Shown here one piece after another: positions 1 to 9,589 of a DNA stretch of 64,000 nucleotides. A program made the translations under genes and the position numbers. The notes under the pieces were generated by a model. The model worked only from the letters and a program-made list of their open reading frames with translations. It was not told where the DNA came from and ran no database searches. Each line of letters begins with the position of its first letter. Within the stretch, counting starts at the first letter, position 1. Origin of the DNA: an uncultured Aquimarina sp. (GTDB lineage: Bacteria > Bacteroidota > Bacteroidia > Flavobacteriales > Flavobacteriaceae); contig CANMSO010000001.1 in assembly GCA_947500545.1 (NCBI GenBank), forward strand, positions 1 through 64,000, written 5' to 3'.

Positions 1-320
1 GGCAGGAAGTTTCAGGGCAGGAAGTTTCAGGGCAGGAAGTTTCAGGGCAGGAAGTTTCAGGGCAGGAAGTTTCAGGGCAGGAAGTTTCAGGGGAAGAAGT
101 TTCAGGGGAAGAAGTTTCAGGGGAAGAAGGTTTAGGACCAGCAGGTTCAGAGCAAGTAAGTTCAGAGCAGGCAGGTGCTGAGCAAGCAGGTGCTGAGCAA
201 GTAAGTTCAGAGCAAGGGGTTTCAGAGCAAGTAAGTTCAGGGGAAGTAAGTTCAAGGGAAGTAAGTTCAAGGGAAGAAGTTTCGGAGCAAGGAGTTTCAG
301 AACCAGCAGGTGCCGAGAAT
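1..320 (+). repeat. 15-bp in-frame tandem repeat array
   Basis: About 21 units of 15 bp. The first six are identical (ggcaggaagtttcag) and later ones diverge (gggaagaagtttcag, gagcaagtaagttca and similar). The unit length keeps the reading frame, giving Q-E-V-S-G and degenerate versions. The array probably continues past the left edge. Identical units next to decayed units suggest recent expansion at the upstream side and possible length variation between isolates. Confidence 0.95.
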
Positions 321-2582
321 AAAGAAGTTTCTGATAAGGATAAAACTACAGCATCCCAAATCGAAAGGAGGATGCATAACTTCTTCAATAAAAAACACGA
401 AGGGCAACTTACCTATTCAAATAAGTTAAACCGGGAGATAGAAAAGTTTGTAACAGGAAAAAAAGAAGAATTAGACCTTTATTTTTTACCTAATGGATTG
501 TTAGGGGTAAAACCTGCAAAATTATATGTGTTAGAGGATCTGGTGCTGGATTGGCGAGAGGAAATGTTAAGGGACCTCCCGAAAAAAAGCGAAGGTAACA
601 ATATAATGACCCGTTTGTTGATGCTAAGATCGGCAAGTACGCAAAGAATTCTTAAAAGAGATTTTTCTGCCGAGCAAGACCCAGGGCAAATCAACCCGGG
701 AGCTAATCAACCTACCATGATTCCCGAGCAGGATCAGAAAAAGGTTGAAGGTCCAGATCCGCAACAATTAGAACATGGAAATGTCCCAGCTGCGCAAAAC
801 CCAGGGCAAATCAACCCGGGAGCTAATGAACCTACAACGATTCCCGGGCAGGGTCAAGGAATAGCTGATGTTTCAGATCCAGAACCATTAGAAAGTAACT
901 ACGAAGATGAAAATACCCCAACATCTCTAGAACAAATGGAACGTTTTTATCAAACAAAAGTAGAAAACTTAACGCTAGAACAAATCGAACTTTTTTGTGA
1001 AGAAGAAATGAAACGTTTCTCTGAAGAAAAAAATGAAAGTCAAGATGCAACGAAAATCGAGCGTTCAGAGTTAAAAACAATTTTGCGCATATATGTAGAA
1101 AGAATTAAAAGCCTTAGTCTACTGGAAGTCGAGGGTTTTTATGAGAAAAAAAAGAAACATTTCTTAAGAGAAACGTTTGAAAACCCAAAGCTAAAAGAAA
1201 TTAAACAGTTTGAGCTACATCAAATTGAATGCATATATAGGGAAAAGTTTGTGGGTATCTTAGACGACCTGAATGTACAATTATCCGCTTGTAAAAAAAA
1301 CGAGTTACAAATTAACCAAGCACTCAAAGATGTAATTACAGAAGAAGTACACCGGTTTATCAAGTCGCAAACCATATATGGTATACTAGATAAAAAAATA
1401 TGGGTAAAGGACCCTAAAAAAACAAGCGGCTGGTGGTTGTCTGACACATTGCGTTTTCTGGGGCTAAAAAAATATACACAGGTTCGTATACAAGATAAAT
1501 TAAATGAGGAGATCGAAAAGTTTGTTACAGGAGAAACGAGTAAACTAAATCTCGATTTTTTACATAAACCCATAAACACATCCTTTAATGAAGAATTATA
1601 TGATCTGATGTCAAGAAAAATGAAGCCGGATCTTTTAAAACCTGATAAAAATAGACAAGAATCAGAATTAGCTCGCATACAAAATAATATGCTGCTTCTC
1701 AAGCAATGTTCATTAGCGATAAAACAAAGAGCTTATTTTGTTGCCTCTCAACGATTCGAAAAAGCACAAGATTATTATAAAGAATATGATGATAAAGTAA
1801 AACAGGGCAAAATACAGTCTAAAAGGTATGGATCGTTGGCCGATATGGATTTGTATTATGATCTGGCAGCGCGTGGAGATATAAATAAAAATCAGCAAAA
1901 AGGCCATAAAGAATTACCGGATGCAGCGTTCGGGGTGTATATGGACTATGTTGAAGATAGACTTAATGACTTTAAAGAGAGTAGTTATGAATATGTATAT
2001 GTAAATGTAGCGTTTCAAACTGCAGAAAATGTAGGCCACAGTCCAGAACAAGCACTTACTTTTTTTAATCTACAATTAGGACATAAGCAAGAAATAGAAA
2101 GACAAGCCGAATACCTAAATCAAGAAAATTTTAAAACGGCTTTACAGCAATACGCTGATCAACTGTGGGAGGATACCGGTAATAACGAAAGAAAACAAGC
2201 AGAATATAATAATATTGAGCCTATTATAAGAGATCTTCATAGCAATAAAGATAATCTTCCTTATCAGAAATTATGGCAGAAAGCAGTGAAATTTAGGAAC
2301 AAAATTAGCTGGGAGAAGCGTAAAGCTCCTGAGCCAATCCCTGAGCCAACAAATTTAGGTCCTGAAAATTCGGTGAATGGCAGGGCAACAGAACCTTCTG
2401 CAGATAGAAAAAAACAAATGGAACGAGAAATTAGAATTAGAGGGCTAATAAAAAGAAAAGAAAGTAAAAGACAACAAATAGAATCTATGAATCCTAAACT
2501 AACGGAAATAGCAAAAAGAAATATAAAGAAGGATACGGAAAAGAAATCACCCGAATTCCGATGCCGTATTTCACTAGGATAG
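3..2582 (+). CDS. Large helical island protein with pentapeptide-repeat N-terminus, 5' end outside window
   Basis: The frame is open from the left edge, so the ATG at 372 is internal and the true start lies upstream; at least 859 residues are visible. The first ~105 residues are Q-E-V-S-G-type pentapeptide repeats encoded by a 15-bp tandem repeat. A helical, charged body follows with two copies of an E-I-E-K-F-V-T-G motif (about 435-490 and 1509-1562), two N-P-G-Q-I-N-P-G-A-N repeats (about 680 and 800), and repeated L-x-Q-[MI]-E-x-F-Y/C segments (about 920-1240). At 1428-1475 it carries G-W-W-L-S-D-T-L-R followed by G-L-K-K-Y, shared with the gene at 6713. There is no membrane segment. The end is basic and stops in C-R-I-S-L-G. 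No known family is recognised; from its context it is a candidate T4SS substrate (inference). Confidence 0.8.
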   Translation, partial: QEVSGQEVSGQEVSGQEVSGQEVSGQEVSGEEVSGEEVSGEEGLGPAGSEQVSSEQAGAEQAGAEQVSSEQGVSEQVSSGEVSSREVSSREEVSEQGVSEPAGAENKEVSDKDKTTASQIERRMHNFFNKKHEGQLTYSNKLNREIEKFVTGKKEELDLYFLPNGLLGVKPAKLYVLEDLVLDWREEMLRDLPKKSEGNNIMTRLLMLRSASTQRILKRDFSAEQDPGQINPGANQPTMIPEQDQKKVEGPDPQQLEHGNVPAAQNPGQINPGANEPTTIPGQGQGIADVSDPEPLESNYEDENTPTSLEQMERFYQTKVENLTLEQIELFCEEEMKRFSEEKNESQDATKIERSELKTILRIYVERIKSLSLLEVEGFYEKKKKHFLRETFENPKLKEIKQFELHQIECIYREKFVGILDDLNVQLSACKKNELQINQALKDVITEEVHRFIKSQTIYGILDKKIWVKDPKKTSGWWLSDTLRFLGLKKYTQVRIQDKLNEEIEKFVTGETSKLNLDFLHKPINTSFNEELYDLMSRKMKPDLLKPDKNRQESELARIQNNMLLLKQCSLAIKQRAYFVASQRFEKAQDYYKEYDDKVKQGKIQSKRYGSLADMDLYYDLAARGDINKNQQKGHKELPDAAFGVYMDYVEDRLNDFKESSYEYVYVNVAFQTAENVGHSPEQALTFFNLQLGHKQEIERQAEYLNQENFKTALQQYADQLWEDTGNNERKQAEYNNIEPIIRDLHSNKDNLPYQKLWQKAVKFRNKISWEKRKAPEPIPEPTNLGPENSVNGRATEPSADRKKQMEREIRIRGLIKRKESKRQQIESMNPKLTEIAKRNIKKDTEKKSPEFRCRISLG

Positions 2583-2671
2583 CAATGTATGATCTAAAAA
2601 AAACTATCCAGACCCAACAGCTGCCTATATAAGGGGATAAGGATACATTATATTAAAAAAAGTAAGAAAAG

Positions 2672-4018
2672 ATGAGTACAGTAAATGAAGGGTTAGTTAA
2701 AGATCCAGGTCAGTTAAGAAAAAGTTTTGATTGGCTTCAACTTTATGGCAATCCAGAGAATCTTACAGATTTTGACAATAATGAATTTAAATCTTTTTTT
2801 AAATCAATACTTTTTGCAGCATTACTAACCATAGAAATAGCAAAAAAGCAAGAAAGGGAATCATTGAATAAGCAAGTAACTGCAATTGTTAATTTTATAA
2901 AGCAAATAAAGAAAGAATTAAAGAACGATTTTGATGACAAAAAAATAAAAAATCAAAACAAACTAAGAAAACTAAAACTAGCAGTAGAGGGATATTTAAT
3001 AGGAGCAAAGAATGAGTTGGATCTATCTTTTTTGCAATTAAATGATCAACAAACAACAGCATTAACAACTTTTCTGACAAAAGAAAACGATAATCCCAAG
3101 CATTCTTACAAGACAAGAGATCTAGCAGTAGATCAAGATGCTAAAATCATTAAATCGGCAGCCCTGTGGCTTAAGGAGTATAATAGAAGGGTGGCCGAAA
3201 ACCCACAGGATTTTCCTTTGGCAGACGAGGATGTTTATTACAAAATGACTCATCCAAATCTTTATGTGCAATATAGTATCGATAAAACGTCAGAAGAGAG
3301 TAATTGTTTTCTTGGTATTCATACTAAACTTACAGATCAAGAGCTTGATGCACTAAGCATTGCGGTCTCTAATTCGATTCATGAACTTAACGAACCCGCT
3401 ACAGAGGAGTTAGTTACTCAATCTACCGGTACGCTTTCATATATCTGGCAATGCTTTAAACAAGCATGCTCTTGGTTGTCCAAAAGGTCTAAAAGGTTTA
3501 AAAGGTTTAATAAAATGGATGCTCTGGATATAGGTTCGGTGCAGGGAGAAGTAGTTGTCCGTAGAAATACCTTTGCTTGTTTAGGATTACCTGCAGGAAG
3601 CAATTTGTCAGTTAAAAAAATCGGTGAAATAGAAGCACAAAATGGTAGAGATAAAGAAGAGGAAAATATACAAATACCCTTAGAGTATTACAAGTATTTT
3701 GTGGCTAGAGGTAGAAAAGGTAGTAATGACTCTAAAGAAAAGATAGAGAAAGATTGTCAAGTATCGACGGAAGATGCTAAAGCATACGTTAAGAAGAATT
3801 ATGCGACTACTACACGTTATCAGAAAGACATCGATAAGGAGCTTTTTATATCTTTTGTCGAAGTAGGATATGAGAATAATCAGAACATTTCTCAAAATGG
3901 TGAGGATTTATCAGAAACAAGAGTAAAGCTAGCATGGAAGTCTCAGCCTCAACAACCTCAACAGCCTAGAAGATCAGAACCAAGAAATACCAGACCGAGA
4001 CTTTCAGGAAGCGGTTGA
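2672..4018 (+). CDS. Island protein, FVxGxKxDLD-type family, Arg-rich tail
   Basis: 448 residues, no signal peptide or membrane span, mostly helical and charged. Residues 106-121 match the recurring motif (E-G-Y-L-I-G-A-K-N-E-L-D-L-S-F-L). Residues ~134-198 align by eye with the next two genes, including N-P-K, I-I-K-x-A, L-K-E-Y-x-R-R and P-Q-D-F-P-L-A-D-E. A basic stretch (S-K-R-S-K-R-F-K-R-F) lies near residue 275. The last ~25 residues are Q/P/R-rich and end R-P-R-L-S-G-S-G. The start is chosen at the first ATG after an A/G-rich stretch (aagaaaag). It is a divergent member of the group at 4107 and 5303. Function unknown; candidate T4SS substrate by context and tail (inference). Confidence 0.75.
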   Translation: MSTVNEGLVKDPGQLRKSFDWLQLYGNPENLTDFDNNEFKSFFKSILFAALLTIEIAKKQERESLNKQVTAIVNFIKQIKKELKNDFDDKKIKNQNKLRKLKLAVEGYLIGAKNELDLSFLQLNDQQTTALTTFLTKENDNPKHSYKTRDLAVDQDAKIIKSAALWLKEYNRRVAENPQDFPLADEDVYYKMTHPNLYVQYSIDKTSEESNCFLGIHTKLTDQELDALSIAVSNSIHELNEPATEELVTQSTGTLSYIWQCFKQACSWLSKRSKRFKRFNKMDALDIGSVQGEVVVRRNTFACLGLPAGSNLSVKKIGEIEAQNGRDKEEENIQIPLEYYKYFVARGRKGSNDSKEKIEKDCQVSTEDAKAYVKKNYATTTRYQKDIDKELFISFVEVGYENNQNISQNGEDLSETRVKLAWKSQPQQPQQPRRSEPRNTRPRLSGSG

Positions 4019-4106
4019 TTTTATTTAGAAAACAGAAAAAACAAATCATAAAAACTAGTACCATTTTTTACGGACTAGTTACATAACAAAAAAAATAGTA
4101 ATTAAG

Positions 4107-5225
4107 ATGAGAGATGCTCAAGAAAACAGAACAGCGCAACCCGTAGAAAATAAAGCGGCAAATTTGGTTAAAAACTATAAGCAGAATATATATGCTAAAC
4201 CCTCGAATTATGATTATCTTTTAGATAATGATAATATAAAACAATTAGATATTTGTGATTTTAAGGAAAAAATTACAGCAATTCTTCTTCAGGCCCAAGC
4301 AGATATTAATTTCGTAAAAAAAGTCGAAAAAGTCTCGTTACATGAACAAAGAAAAGCAATTATCGACTATATAAGAGATACGCTTCATATAAATACGGAT
4401 AAAAATCACCATCAACAATTAGAATTAGCACTAAATGCTTATTTAAAAGGGCAAGAAGATTTTCCGGATCTGTCTTTTCTACAATTAGATAAAGAACAAA
4501 AGGAAAAATTAGAAACTTTTTTGTCAATAGAGGAGAATAACCCTAAGTACCATTATGAGAACATAGGTGTTGCGGTAAATCACGATACTGATATTATTAA
4601 ACTGGCGACTGTTTTTCTTAAAGAATATGATCGAAGAAGAGAAGAAAGCCCACAGGATTTTCCTCTGGCAGATGAGGAAGCTTATAATAAAGTGACCGAC
4701 CCTTCAATTGACTTAAAGTATAAGACAACAGCGTATAGGAATTTTGATTATCACCTCTTAAGAGATCAGGAACTTGATGCCCTAAGTGTTCAGGTATCTT
4801 GTTTTATTCAGGAGCTTGATGCACCAATTGCTCAGGTCTCTAATTCGATTCAGGAGGTTACCGAACCCGCTACAGAAGAGTTGGCCATTCGATCAACCAA
4901 TACACTTTCATATATCGGGCAATACCTCAAGCAGGTATATGCACGATTAGCCAAAAGGTTTAAAAAGCCTTATAAAATAAATACTGATAAAATAGGTACG
5001 CCGCAGCAAGTTGCCTCTACTAAAGGTGTTTTGGATAATTTAGCACAATTTGCAGTAGGGCATTTACCAGCCAAGGTAGTGCCATCTCCTGATAATGTGC
5101 AAGGACCTTCAACAAATGTAGCCATTGCTGCTATGTCTTTGGAAATGAAAGCTCAACAGCCTAAAAAACCGCAACCAAAAAGTGGCAGACAGAGACTCTC
5201 AAGAAGAATTGTTAGATTTTATTAA
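4107..5225 (+). CDS. Island protein, FVxGxKxDLD-type family, intact copy of a tandem pair
   Basis: 372 residues, no signal peptide or transmembrane span. The family motif is at 110-127 (N-A-Y-L-K-G-Q-E-D-F-P-D-L-S-F-L-Q-L), followed by the N-P-K ... P-Q-D-F-P-L-A-D-E block shared with 2672. The C-terminus is Q/K/P-rich and ends R-Q-R-L-S-R-R-I-V-R-F-Y. It is the intact partner of the gene at 5303: the two are near-identical through the first ~200 codons, and the ~85 bp upstream of each start is also duplicated, including an ACTAGT...ACTAGT inverted pair. A duplicated Q-V-S-x-x-I-Q-E segment (residues ~235-255) is specific to this copy. Function unknown; candidate secreted substrate. Confidence 0.75.
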   Translation: MRDAQENRTAQPVENKAANLVKNYKQNIYAKPSNYDYLLDNDNIKQLDICDFKEKITAILLQAQADINFVKKVEKVSLHEQRKAIIDYIRDTLHINTDKNHHQQLELALNAYLKGQEDFPDLSFLQLDKEQKEKLETFLSIEENNPKYHYENIGVAVNHDTDIIKLATVFLKEYDRRREESPQDFPLADEEAYNKVTDPSIDLKYKTTAYRNFDYHLLRDQELDALSVQVSCFIQELDAPIAQVSNSIQEVTEPATEELAIRSTNTLSYIGQYLKQVYARLAKRFKKPYKINTDKIGTPQQVASTKGVLDNLAQFAVGHLPAKVVPSPDNVQGPSTNVAIAAMSLEMKAQQPKKPQPKSGRQRLSRRIVRFY

Positions 5226-5302
5226 GAAAATAGAAAAAACAAATCATAAAAACTAGTGCCATTTTTTTAAGGACTAGTAACCTAACAAAAAAAGTAATTA
5301 AA

Positions 5303-6136
5303 ATGGCAGATGCTCAAGAAAACAGAACAGCGCAACCCTTAGAAAATAAAGTGGCAAATTTGGTTAAAAACTATAAGCAGAATATATATGCTAAACCCTC
5401 AGATTATGATTATCTTTTAGAAAATGATGAAATAAAACAATTGAATATTTGTGATTTTAAGGAAAAAATTGCAGCAATTCTTCTTCAGGCGCAAGAGGAT
5501 CTTAATTTTGCAAAAAAAGTGGAAATAGTCTCGTTACATGAACAAAGAAAAGTAATTATCGACTATTTAAGAGATACGCTTCATATACATACTGATAAAA
5601 ATCACGATCACCAATTAGAATTAGCACTAAATGCTTATTTAAAGGGGCGAGAAGATTTTCCGGACCTGTCTTTTCTACAATTAAATAATGAACAAAGAGG
5701 AAAATTAGAAACTTTTTTGTCAATAGAAGAGAATAACCCTAAGTTTCATTATGATAACATAGCTGTTGCGATAAATCAAGATACCCATATTATTAAACTG
5801 GCAACTGTTTTTCTAAATGAATATAATCGAAGACGAGAAGAAAGCCCAGAAGATTTTCCTCTGGCAGATAAGGAAGCCTTTATTCAAGTGACTGATTTTT
5901 CAAAAGATTTAGAGTATAAAACAATAGCGTATAGAAATTTTAATTATAAACTCTTAAGGGATCAGGAGCTTGATGCCCTAAGGGTTCAGGTCTCTTGTTT
6001 TATTCAGGAGCTTACCGAACCCGAAGACACAGAAGGGTTGGCCATTCAATCAACCAATGCACTTTCAGATATCAGGCAATGCCTCAAACAGGTATATGCA
6101 CGGTTAGCCAAAAGTTTTAAAAAGTCTAATAAATGA
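5303..6136 (+). CDS. Island protein, truncated tandem copy of the 4107 gene
   Basis: 277 residues, about 95 fewer than its tandem neighbour at 4107, to which it is very close through residue ~270. It ends K-S-F-K-K-S-N-K and stops at 6134-6136. The downstream DNA (6137-6355) still resembles the neighbour's 3' coding part but is out of frame and broken. It therefore lacks the Q/P/R-rich C-terminal tail found in most island proteins. If that tail is an export signal this copy should be inactive. It is either a recent pseudogene or a working truncated form; the well-preserved body argues that the loss is recent. Confidence 0.65.
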   Translation: MADAQENRTAQPLENKVANLVKNYKQNIYAKPSDYDYLLENDEIKQLNICDFKEKIAAILLQAQEDLNFAKKVEIVSLHEQRKVIIDYLRDTLHIHTDKNHDHQLELALNAYLKGREDFPDLSFLQLNNEQRGKLETFLSIEENNPKFHYDNIAVAINQDTHIIKLATVFLNEYNRRREESPEDFPLADKEAFIQVTDFSKDLEYKTIAYRNFNYKLLRDQELDALRVQVSCFIQELTEPEDTEGLAIQSTNALSDIRQCLKQVYARLAKSFKKSNK

Positions 6137-6355
6137 GATCCTAAAAAATGGGTACGCCATAGTGAGCAGTTCTCCAAGAATATGCTGTTGCTAATTTAGC
6201 ACAACCAGCAAGAGAGGATTTGCCAGTAGCCCAGGTGGTTTTATCTACAGATAACGCACAAGGGTCTTCAGCAAATGTAGCCATTGTTGCTGTGTATTTG
6301 GAAATGAAAGCTCAGAAACCTAAAATGCGCAACCAAAAAGAAACCGATGTATAAC
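6137..6355 (+). pseudogene. Remnant of the lost C-terminal coding region of the 5303 gene
   Basis: Words such as gggtacgcc, aatttagcacaa, tcagcaaatgtagccatt and ttggaaatgaaagctca match the 3' part of the gene at 4107 (about 4990-5190) in the same order, with small indels and stops. It shows that the gene at 5303 once carried the same tail. Confidence 0.75.
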
Positions 6356-6712
6356 TTTAAGAAGAGGTAGATGATTTTTATCCAGGCAACCAACAGATCA
6401 TTATTTGATTTCCTGCAGAGCAACTATGTATGGGCTCTTACATATAGGGATGATATCAACATATAGATGTTGTACAGGGTATAGAGCTCTAATATACACA
6501 TATTACAAACACTATAGTTAATGTTAACTGTAGCAAGGGGTTTATTACTTTACTATACGATGCTAAGTCTATGTTTTTCTACTATTGTGGTAAAAAAGCT
6601 ATCAATCGATATGGGTACATGTAATAAGGCAAGTATAAGGGATTGCCATTATAGAAATGTACAGCACACCTTATAGCGATGGTAGCACAATTAGAAAATC
6701 ATAAAACATACT
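6356..6712. other. Non-coding spacer
   Basis: 357 bp of AT-rich sequence between the decayed tail and the next gene. I see no convincing ORF, terminator or promoter in it. Confidence 0.5.
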
Positions 6713-7786
6713 ATGGGGAAAAGAAAAAGTAAGGCGGCAGACCAGGAGTCTGCTGCCCTTAATGCGCAGGTAACGTATAGCAGATTTGAGATAAGTCAAT
6801 GGTCAGAACGAGATTTTAGAATGCATTTTAACGCTACTATCAAAGAATTAGATGATAGCCTATCGAATTGGCGTAAGCTTAAGCAACAAGAAGAAAAAGA
6901 GTATATCAAAAGTTTGATTAAAGATAAACTAAGATCTTGTTGTCTCTATGACAGAAAACGTCTTACTGATAGTTTTAAAACATTTTATAATGATGCAAAA
7001 ATTAATCAATTAGGGGACATTAATTACAACCCCGTTGTAGATCAGTCAAAACAGATTATAGAAGAGATTATAAACAACACAAAAATTAAGATTAAAAACC
7101 CGGCGCTAAGAACTGGTTGGTGGGTATCTGATACCTTAAGAGCCTGGGGACTAAAAAAATATGCAACCGTTAGCCTGCAATATGCACTAAATCAGGTCAC
7201 CGAAAACATTATATCAGGGAAACAGGACATTGAACCAGGCGCATATAAAGAAAGGTTAGAATGGTTAAATGGTAAGGAAGCTGAAACTTTTTTAGATAGA
7301 GGACATTCTGTAAAAGTCGTTATACCTACCACGGATTCTTTTTTTAATACGGTATTCGAAGATCCGGGAGCTATGATGGGGCGTGTTATAGAGTCTTTCT
7401 ATCAGAAGGGTAGAACAGAAATAATGAACAATATCAGTCAATATGTTCCCCAAAATTTGATAACCAATTTAAATAATTTACAAAGGGAATACTATATAAG
7501 AAAACTTAATAGTAAAAGGCCTCCAAATCTCACTCCATTGTCCCACGATTTTTTAGAAGGGAAAATCTTAGAGCGGTATAACCGTGTACAATCTGGGATG
7601 GAGGAATTTGCAAAAGCCTATCCAGGTAAAATAATCATTAAGAACCCTGACCCCAGGGTACAACAATTAGTAAGGCAAATAAAATATAGTGGTATAATGC
7701 CAAAAAGAAGACCTATTAAAACAAAAAAAACAGAAGAACTTCATCATGGCATAACTCATACAGCAAAAATGAGACGGTCGTCTTAA
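6713..7786 (+). CDS. Island protein carrying the GWWxSDTLR module
   Basis: 357 residues, no signal peptide, very basic at both ends. Residues 135-150 are G-W-W-V-S-D-T-L-R-A-W-G-L-K-K-Y, matching the module in the gene at the left edge. In both it is preceded by a K-x-P stretch and followed by a predicted amphipathic helix ending in (V/I)-(T/S)-G. The C-terminal ~30 residues are strongly basic (M-P-K-R-R-P-I-K-T-K-K-T and then M-R-R-S-S). It lies upstream of pckA in the same direction with a 94-bp gap. Function unknown; the tryptophan-rich module may be a shared binding or membrane-interacting element (inference). Confidence 0.75.
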   Translation: MGKRKSKAADQESAALNAQVTYSRFEISQWSERDFRMHFNATIKELDDSLSNWRKLKQQEEKEYIKSLIKDKLRSCCLYDRKRLTDSFKTFYNDAKINQLGDINYNPVVDQSKQIIEEIINNTKIKIKNPALRTGWWVSDTLRAWGLKKYATVSLQYALNQVTENIISGKQDIEPGAYKERLEWLNGKEAETFLDRGHSVKVVIPTTDSFFNTVFEDPGAMMGRVIESFYQKGRTEIMNNISQYVPQNLITNLNNLQREYYIRKLNSKRPPNLTPLSHDFLEGKILERYNRVQSGMEEFAKAYPGKIIIKNPDPRVQQLVRQIKYSGIMPKRRPIKTKKTEELHHGITHTAKMRRSS

Positions 7787-7880
7787 TCATACCAAAAACT
7801 AAAAAATCAAATAAAACATAAAAAGTCTCCATATGTGAGGAGTACAAGCAAAATCCGGTACTAATTTAATAGCGATTATT

Positions 7881-9503
7881 ATGATAGACACAAACACAAT
7901 CAGTTTAGAAAAGTATGGTATAAAAGATGCCATAGTCAATTATAACTTGTCTCCACAGACACTACAGGATATCACAATAAAACAAGGAATGGGCAAGCTT
8001 ACCGATAACGGTACATTAGCTATTACTACGGGTACATTCACTGGTAGGTCTCCCCAGGATCGTTTTATAGTGCAGGATGAGTTTACCACCGATAAAGTAT
8101 GGTGGGGCAGGACCAATAAGGCCATCAGGACAGAGAATTACGACAGGCTTATGAATGAGGTGATTAGGTATCTGTCTGGTAAGGAGCTATATGTAAGAGA
8201 TGCGTATGCCTGTGCAGATCCAACCTATAGAACTACGGTAAGAGGTATCACAGAATATCCCTGGTCTAATTTGTTTATGTATAATATGTTTTTGCGTTTA
8301 CAGCAGACAGAGGAGACTAATTTTCAGGAAGATTGGTTAGTGGTTTGCGCTCCGGGATATCAATGTCCTCAGCCAGAGCTCTACGGAATTCGTCAGCAGA
8401 ACTTTACTATACTTAACTTTACCAAAAAGGAGGTGTTAATTGGTGGAACGGCATATACCGGCGAAATAAAAAAAGGGATATTTTCAGCTTTAAACTTAAT
8501 GCTGCCTATAGCACATAATGTACTACCAATGCACTGCGCTGCCAATGTAGGTGAGAGTGGTGATACAGCAATTTTCTTCGGACTTTCGGGTACCGGCAAA
8601 ACAACACTCTCTGCAGATCCCGACCGCAAATTAATAGGAGATGACGAGCACGGGTGGACGGCAAAACACAGGATCTTTAATTTTGAAGGGGGGTGTTATG
8701 CTAAAACTATCGATTTAACCCAGGAAAAAGAACCTGATATCTATAATGCGATCAGACCCGGAGCGCTATTAGAAAATGTGGTGATGAATACAAAAGGTAA
8801 GGTAGACTTTTCAGACTGTACCTTAACCCAGAACACACGAGTTAGCTATCCTATCGATCACATTAATCATATAAAGCAACCCTCGTATGCAGATACCCCT
8901 AAAAATATTTTTTTTCTTACCTGTGATGCCTTTGGGGTTTTGCCTCCTGTAGCTAAGCTAACTCCCGGGCAAGCGGCCTATCACTTTATCTCAGGTTATA
9001 CAGCTAAGGTGGCGGGTACAGAGGCTGGGATAACAGAACCGGTACCATCTTTCTCCGCTTGTTTTGGAGAGCCGTTTATGGCATTGCACCCTGCCAGGTA
9101 TGCAGAGATGCTAAGTGATAACATTACAGAGGCCGGGGTAAATGTATGGCTTATCAATACAGGATGGAGTGGCGGTCCCTATGGAGTAGGATCTCGTATT
9201 CAACTTAAGCACACACGTGCTATGATTGCGGCAATACTTGCAGGAGAGTTGGATAAGGTAGATTATGAGCAGCATCCTATATTTGGACTCTATATGCCAA
9301 AGTATTGTCCCAAGGTACCCTCAGAGATGTTAGACCCTATGAATACCTGGTTACAAAAAGGAGCATACATCAGTAAATCCATACAACTGGCGCATTATTT
9401 TCATCTTAATTTCGAAAAATTTGCAGACCAAACATCACAGCAGGTGATAGAAGGAGGTCCTTTGATTGATCAGTACCATTCTTTACCTGAGGATAATGCT
9501 TAA
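7881..9503 (+). CDS. pckA: Phosphoenolpyruvate carboxykinase (ATP)
   Basis: 540 residues, the usual length of the ATP-dependent enzyme. It decarboxylates and phosphorylates oxaloacetate to PEP, the entry step of gluconeogenesis, in the cytosol. Visible signatures are the substrate-binding T-G-R-S-P-Q-D-R-F near residue 55, the P-loop G-L-S-G-T-G-K-T near residue 237, the metal-binding L-I-G-D-D-E just after it, and the N-T-G-W-S-G-G-x-Y-G-V-G region near residue 430. The sequence looks intact. It is the only clear housekeeping gene in the left half and is surrounded by fast-evolving unknown genes, so it may mark old chromosomal backbone into which the island grew. No terminator is obvious downstream; a repeat field follows. 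Confidence 0.98.
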   Translation: MIDTNTISLEKYGIKDAIVNYNLSPQTLQDITIKQGMGKLTDNGTLAITTGTFTGRSPQDRFIVQDEFTTDKVWWGRTNKAIRTENYDRLMNEVIRYLSGKELYVRDAYACADPTYRTTVRGITEYPWSNLFMYNMFLRLQQTEETNFQEDWLVVCAPGYQCPQPELYGIRQQNFTILNFTKKEVLIGGTAYTGEIKKGIFSALNLMLPIAHNVLPMHCAANVGESGDTAIFFGLSGTGKTTLSADPDRKLIGDDEHGWTAKHRIFNFEGGCYAKTIDLTQEKEPDIYNAIRPGALLENVVMNTKGKVDFSDCTLTQNTRVSYPIDHINHIKQPSYADTPKNIFFLTCDAFGVLPPVAKLTPGQAAYHFISGYTAKVAGTEAGITEPVPSFSACFGEPFMALHPARYAEMLSDNITEAGVNVWLINTGWSGGPYGVGSRIQLKHTRAMIAAILAGELDKVDYEQHPIFGLYMPKYCPKVPSEMLDPMNTWLQKGAYISKSIQLAHYFHLNFEKFADQTSQQVIEGGPLIDQYHSLPEDNA

Positions 9504-9589
9504 TAAATAACAACTTTACTGTTTGCAATAAGAATACTACTGGGGTATCTTTATCGTGTTATATTTCTTACCGGGTCGTATTTGGTGGT

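Noticed and set aside
372..374. ATG at 372 with GGAGG just before it as the start of the first gene
   Set aside because: The purine run touches the ATG with no spacing, and the frame is open with a patterned protein repeat all the way to the left edge.
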